From Marinobacterium rhizophilum (lineage in GTDB: Bacteria; Pseudomonadota; Gammaproteobacteria; Pseudomonadales; Balneatricaceae): DNA of 64,000 nucleotides. Shown here piece after piece: positions 60,674-64,000 of this stretch. The notes under the pieces are model-generated. The model did not search any database. It was not told where the DNA came from and worked only from the letters and a program-made list of their open reading frames with translations. The stretch's first letter is position 1. Every line of letters starts with the position of its first letter. The translations under genes were made by a program, and so were the position numbers. The stretch is from the NCBI RefSeq assembly GCF_024397915.1, contig NZ_CP073347.1, positions 62,001-126,000 on the forward strand, written 5' to 3'.

Positions 60674-60773
60674 GCTGAGTCCTGCGCTGGAGTTGCCCCA
60701 TCTTAACCAACTTGCCTAGGGAAATCCCTTATATCACGACCAAAGTGCAAGCCACCTTGTTACATTTCGTTGG

Positions 60774-60786
60774 ATTTGCGACAAAT
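60774..60786. promoter_or_regulatory. 13-bp dyad in the kinase/ABC-operon divergent region
   Basis: ATTTG-CGA-CAAAT is a perfect 5-3-5 inverted repeat in the 225-bp gap between the hybrid kinase and the ABC operon. It could be an operator. No direct link to the response regulator can be shown. Confidence 0.3.
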
Positions 60787-60898
60787 TCACGCAATGGTCC
60801 TGTCCTAGATTGAGTGCAACCGGGGGGCTTGGGCCCCGATCCCGAATACAACAATAAGGCTGCTCAGGCGTAATGCCGTGGCAGCGGGGACGTGTTGC

Positions 60899-61723
60899 AT
60901 GAGTCAGGATCTAATTCTTGAAACGAAAAATCTCGTCAAGGCATTCAAGGGCTTTACTGCCGTGGATGCTGTCAACCTGCAGATCGAGCGTGGTGCCATC
61001 CATGCGCTGATCGGCCCCAACGGCGCCGGCAAGACCACGGTGTTCAACCTGCTCACCAAGTACCTTACGCCCAGCAGTGGCACGCTCCTGTTCAACGGCA
61101 AGGATATTACCGCCCGCAAGTCGGCGGAGATCGCCCGTCTTGGCATTGTGCGCTCGTTCCAGATATCGGCGGTGTTTCCCAACCTCAGCGTGCTGGAAAA
61201 CGTGCGCGTGGCCCTGCAGCGCAAGGAAGGCAACAGTTTCCACTTCTGGAAGCACGAGCGGGTGCTCAATCGCCTGAACGACAGGGCCATGCAGCTGCTG
61301 GATGACGTTGGCCTGAGCGAGTTTGCCCACAGCAAGACGCTGGATCTGCCCTATGGTCGCAAGCGCGCGCTGGAAATTGCCACCACCCTGGCACTGGACC
61401 CTGAACTGATGCTGCTGGATGAGCCGACCCAGGGCATGGGGCATGAAGATGTCGAGGTGGTCGCTGACCTGATCAAGCGTGTATCGGTTGGGCGTACCAT
61501 CCTGATGGTGGAGCACAACCTGCACGTGGTAGCCAAACTGGCGGATCGCATCACGGTGCTGCAGCGCGGCGCCATCCTCACCGAAGGTGACTATGCCTGC
61601 GTATCGGCCGACCCCAGGGTGCGAGAAGCCTACCTCGGTGTGGCCGATGATGAGCCCCAGGCCGCCGCAGTGCACAGCATCGGGCCGGATTCCATGGGTG
61701 TAGCTGCAGGAGCCGGGGCATGA
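60899..61723 (+). CDS. livG: Branched-chain-amino-acid-type ABC transporter ATPase (LivG-like)
   Basis: The 274-residue protein starts at the ATG at 60899. It has Walker A GPNGAGKTT, the LivG-type segment RLGIVRSFQISAVFPNLSVLENV, an ABC signature replaced by LPYGRKRALEIA, Walker B LMLLDEPTQGM and an H-loop MVEHNLHVV. A non-conserved ~25-residue tail is unusual. It is the first gene of the operon and overlaps livF by 4 nt. Confidence 0.9.
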   Translation: MSQDLILETKNLVKAFKGFTAVDAVNLQIERGAIHALIGPNGAGKTTVFNLLTKYLTPSSGTLLFNGKDITARKSAEIARLGIVRSFQISAVFPNLSVLENVRVALQRKEGNSFHFWKHERVLNRLNDRAMQLLDDVGLSEFAHSKTLDLPYGRKRALEIATTLALDPELMLLDEPTQGMGHEDVEVVADLIKRVSVGRTILMVEHNLHVVAKLADRITVLQRGAILTEGDYACVSADPRVREAYLGVADDEPQAAAVHSIGPDSMGVAAGAGA

Positions 61724-62436
61724 GCACATCGTCTTCGCGTGAAAAAATCCGTATCAGTGACCTGCATGCCTTCTATGGCGAGTCCCATATTCTGCACGGC
61801 ATCGACCTGACCCTGCGCCAGGGTGAGCTGGTGACACTGCTGGGCCGCAACGGCTCGGGGCGCAGTACCACCTTGCGCGCAGTCATGGGCATGGTAGGCC
61901 GGCGCAGCGGCAGCATCATGGTCAACGGCAGTGAGACCCTCAAGCTGGCGCCGCACCGCATTGCTCACCTGGGGCTGGGCTATTGCCCGGAAGAGCGCGG
62001 CATTTTCTCGAGCCTGAACGTCGAGGAAAACCTCATGCTGCCGCCGACGGTACGTTCGGACGGCATGTCGGTGGACGAGCTGTACGAGATGTTCCCCAAC
62101 CTTTACGAGCGCCGTTTCAGCCAGGGCACGCGGCTGTCCGGTGGCGAACAGCAGATGCTGGCGCTGGCCCGCATCCTGCGCACCGGGGCCAATATCCTGC
62201 TGCTGGATGAAATCACCGAGGGCCTGGCGCCGGTGATCGTGCAGAAACTGGCCCAGGTGCTGCTCAAGCTCAAGCAGCGTGGCCTGACCATCCTGCTGGT
62301 GGAGCAGAACTTCCGCTTCGCAGCCCCCATCGCCGACCGGCATTACGTGATGGAACACGGCCATATCGTCGAAGAAGTCCACGCCCATGAACTCGAGGCC
62401 AAAACCGACCTGCTGAACACCTACCTGGGTGTCTGA
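61720..62436 (+). CDS. livF: Branched-chain-amino-acid-type ABC transporter ATPase (LivF-like)
   Basis: The 238-residue protein has a Walker A of GRNGSGRSTTLR, in which the P-loop Lys is replaced by Arg (normally GxGKST). It also has the LivF segment LGLGYCPEERGIFSSLNVEENL, the signature LSGGEQQM, Walker B ILLLDEITEGL and a LLVEQNFRF H-loop. It pairs with LivG. The Lys-to-Arg change is worth confirming from reads. Confidence 0.9.
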   Translation: MSTSSSREKIRISDLHAFYGESHILHGIDLTLRQGELVTLLGRNGSGRSTTLRAVMGMVGRRSGSIMVNGSETLKLAPHRIAHLGLGYCPEERGIFSSLNVEENLMLPPTVRSDGMSVDELYEMFPNLYERRFSQGTRLSGGEQQMLALARILRTGANILLLDEITEGLAPVIVQKLAQVLLKLKQRGLTILLVEQNFRFAAPIADRHYVMEHGHIVEEVHAHELEAKTDLLNTYLGV

Positions 62437-62451
62437 ACGATGGTCACTGCA

Positions 62452-62477
62452 GACGAATCACGAATCACGAATCACGC
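62452..62477. repeat. Short CGAATCA tandem repeat
   Basis: About three and a half copies of CGAATCA, the inverse of the GATTCGT heptamer at 7.36 and 8.3 kb. They lie in the 70-bp gap between livF and the binding-protein gene. Confidence 0.7.
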
Positions 62478-62505
62478 AACAACAACAAAAACTGGAGTGA
62501 ACCCA

Positions 62506-63720
62506 ATGAAAGCGATGCAAAAAACTCTGCTGACCGCCGCTGTCGCGACCGCCACGGTTCTGGCTGGCTTCGCCCAGGCAGGGCCTGTCAGCGATGACAA
62601 GGTCAAGATCGGTGTACTGGCGGATATGGGCGGTGTCTATGCCGATATCTGTGGTCCTGGCTGCGTGACCGCCGTCGAGATGGCGGTGGAAGATTTCGGT
62701 GGCACGGTGCTCGGCATGCCGATCGAGGTGGTCAGCGCCGATGACCAGCTCAAACCCGATGTCGGCTCGGCCAAGGTGCGCCAGTGGGTTGAAAATGAAC
62801 AGGTCGATGCGGTGGGCGGGCTGGTGTCGTCTGCCGTGGTGGGGGCGGCCACCAAGGTGCTGACGGATAACAAAAAGATTGCTCTGATCTCCACCGCCGC
62901 ATCCAATGCCTTTACCACCAGCGCCTGCTCACCCTACAACGTGCACTGGACCTACAACGTGGCGGCCATGGCGAACGGCACCGTGAAGCCGATCGTGCAG
63001 TCGGGCAAGAAAAAGTGGTTCTTCATCACCGCCGACTATGCCTTTGGCCATGCGCTTGAAAGCGTCGCCACCGAGGTCGTGCAGCAGAACGGTGGTGAAG
63101 TGGTCGGTGGGGTGCGTGCGCCGCTGGGCACCACGGATTTCTCGTCCTATGTACTGCAGGCACAGTCTTCGGGCGCCGACGTGGTGGCCCTGGCCAATGC
63201 CGGCGGCGATACGGTGAATGCGCTCAAGACCGCCGCCGAATTCGGCCTGACCCAGACCGCCGATGTGGCTGGCCTGCTGGTCTTCACGCCCAACGCCCAG
63301 GCGATGGATCCTGCCACCGCCGGCGGCATGACGCTGACCACCGGTTTCTACTGGGACTACGATGATGCCACCCGCGCCTGGAGCAAGCGCTTCAAGGAAC
63401 GCCACGGTGCCATTCCCGCCATGGGCCATGCCGGCGCCTATTCCATGACCATGCACTATCTGAAAGCGATCGATGCCGCCGGTACCGACGAGTCCGATGC
63501 CGTGATGGCGAAGATGAAGGAAATGAAGCCCGACGACTTCTTTGCCCGCAATGCCACCCTGCGCGCCGATGGGCGCATGGTGCATGACATGTACTACGTG
63601 CAGATCAAGAAGCCGGATGAGCGCCGTGATGCCGACGATATCTTCAAGGTGGTCGACGTGATTCCGGGTGACAAGGCCTATGCGCCGATGCTGCCGGAAT
63701 GCAACTTCGCCAAATCATGA
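62506..63720 (+). CDS. Substrate-binding protein of the ABC transporter (LivK-like)
   Basis: The 404-residue protein starts at the ATG at 62506 (CTGGAGTG upstream). A signal peptide ends AGFAQAG. A type I periplasmic-binding fold follows (VKIGVLADMGGVYADICGPG, VSADDQLKPDVGSAKVRQW, VVGAATKVLTDNKK, FFITADYAFGHALES). It should bind an amino acid or similar small organic ligand for import. The ligand cannot be read from the sequence. Confidence 0.9.
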   Translation: MKAMQKTLLTAAVATATVLAGFAQAGPVSDDKVKIGVLADMGGVYADICGPGCVTAVEMAVEDFGGTVLGMPIEVVSADDQLKPDVGSAKVRQWVENEQVDAVGGLVSSAVVGAATKVLTDNKKIALISTAASNAFTTSACSPYNVHWTYNVAAMANGTVKPIVQSGKKKWFFITADYAFGHALESVATEVVQQNGGEVVGGVRAPLGTTDFSSYVLQAQSSGADVVALANAGGDTVNALKTAAEFGLTQTADVAGLLVFTPNAQAMDPATAGGMTLTTGFYWDYDDATRAWSKRFKERHGAIPAMGHAGAYSMTMHYLKAIDAAGTDESDAVMAKMKEMKPDDFFARNATLRADGRMVHDMYYVQIKKPDERRDADDIFKVVDVIPGDKAYAPMLPECNFAKS

Positions 63721-63726
63721 TAACAG

Positions 63727-63756
63727 GCCCCGCGCCGGAGCTTTGCGGCGCGGGGC
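63727..63756 (+). other. Strong GC hairpin between the binding-protein and permease genes
   Basis: GCCCCGCGCCG pairs exactly with CGGCGCGGGGC around an 8-nt loop. It has no T-run. Such hairpins downstream of binding-protein genes often stabilise the upstream mRNA and reduce read-through to the permease. Confidence 0.65.
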
Positions 63757-63777
63757 TGGCCTTAGTCGGGGTATTGT

Positions 63778-64000
63778 ATGGCCACTTTTCTTGGTATTAA
63801 CCTGTTCGGGCTCTTTGGCCAGCTGCTGGTAGGGTTGATCAATGGCTCTTTCTACGCGCTGCTGAGCCTGGGGCTGGCGATAATTTTCGGCCTGCTGAAG
63901 ATTATCAATTTCGCCCAGGGCGCGATGTACATGCTGGGCGCCTTTGCCGCCTGGATGGCGCTCAACTACTTTGGGCTCAACTACTGGCTGGCACTGGTGC
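63778..64000 (+). CDS. livH: Branched-chain-amino-acid-type ABC permease (LivH-like), 3' partial
   Basis: It opens at the ATG at 63778 and runs off the window. The 74 visible residues (LFGQLLVGLINGSFYALLSLGLAIIFGLLKIINFAQGAMYMLGAF) are the conserved N-terminal region of LivH permeases. It is the next gene of the operon with livG, livF and the binding protein. Confidence 0.9.
   Translation, partial: MATFLGINLFGLFGQLLVGLINGSFYALLSLGLAIIFGLLKIINFAQGAMYMLGAFAAWMALNYFGLNYWLALV

Overview
The window looks like a chromosomal segment of a fairly GC-rich marine-type gammaproteobacterium. This rests on family resemblance, an Xps/Xcp-type type II secretion system (T2SS), ExeA/ExeB (GspAB), a VpsR-like enhancer-binding protein and REP/RAYT elements. 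A Marinobacterium/Oceanospirillales-like host is my best guess, but no rRNA or marker gene is present to confirm it.

Layout. 1-8.3 kb: a partial DUF255 thioredoxin-domain protein, two 162-bp palindromic repeats, a MlaC-like/RND lipid-export pair, a 5'-truncated fatty-acid desaturase, an NnrU-family membrane protein and an atypical SDR. 8.3-11 kb: a CaiB-type CoA-transferase and glutaryl-CoA dehydrogenase (lysine/glutarate degradation). 11-16 kb: a small membrane protein, an EAL phosphodiesterase, a CofD-like protein of the GAK type and a beta-helix lipoprotein. 16.1-26.9 kb: a T2SS operon in the order E-F-G-H-I-J-K-L-M-N-D, the order of Xanthomonas xps. 26.9-49.5 kb: an accessory exoprotein locus. 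49.9-52.5 kb: gspA-gspB. 52.6-56 kb: tRNA-Thr, a RAYT transposase bracketed by REP pairs, a LysR regulator and a 3-oxoacid CoA-transferase pair. 56-64 kb: small proteins, a hybrid sensor kinase and response regulator, and the start of a branched-chain-amino-acid-type ABC transporter operon.

The centre of interest is 26.9-49.5 kb. It encodes large, mostly cysteine-rich secreted proteins: DUF11-like, prealbumin/SpaA-like repeat, dockerin-like with a bacterial Ig domain, and two paralogous M11-type metalloproteases with cadherin-like domains. With them are a DsbC-like and a DsbA-like thiol oxidoreductase and a membrane-anchored protein of unknown function. All three minus-strand genes carry the same ~145-nt leader, which folds like a GEMM-I (cyclic-di-GMP-I) riboswitch: GNRA-capped hairpin, conserved GCGCAAAG segment and a covarying variable stem. 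Each leader lies behind an identical extended -10 promoter and a conserved ~20-bp upstream box. Plus-strand transcription units, including the dsbC-like gene, instead start behind -24/-12 (sigma54) promoters, two of them with a 16-bp dyad at exactly the same distance upstream. A VpsR-like sigma54 activator with intact GAFTGA lies at the end of the locus, next to gspAB. My inference is a c-di-GMP/sigma54-controlled programme that makes, disulfide-bonds and exports (by the neighbouring T2SS) an adhesive or matrix surface layer together with its processing proteases.
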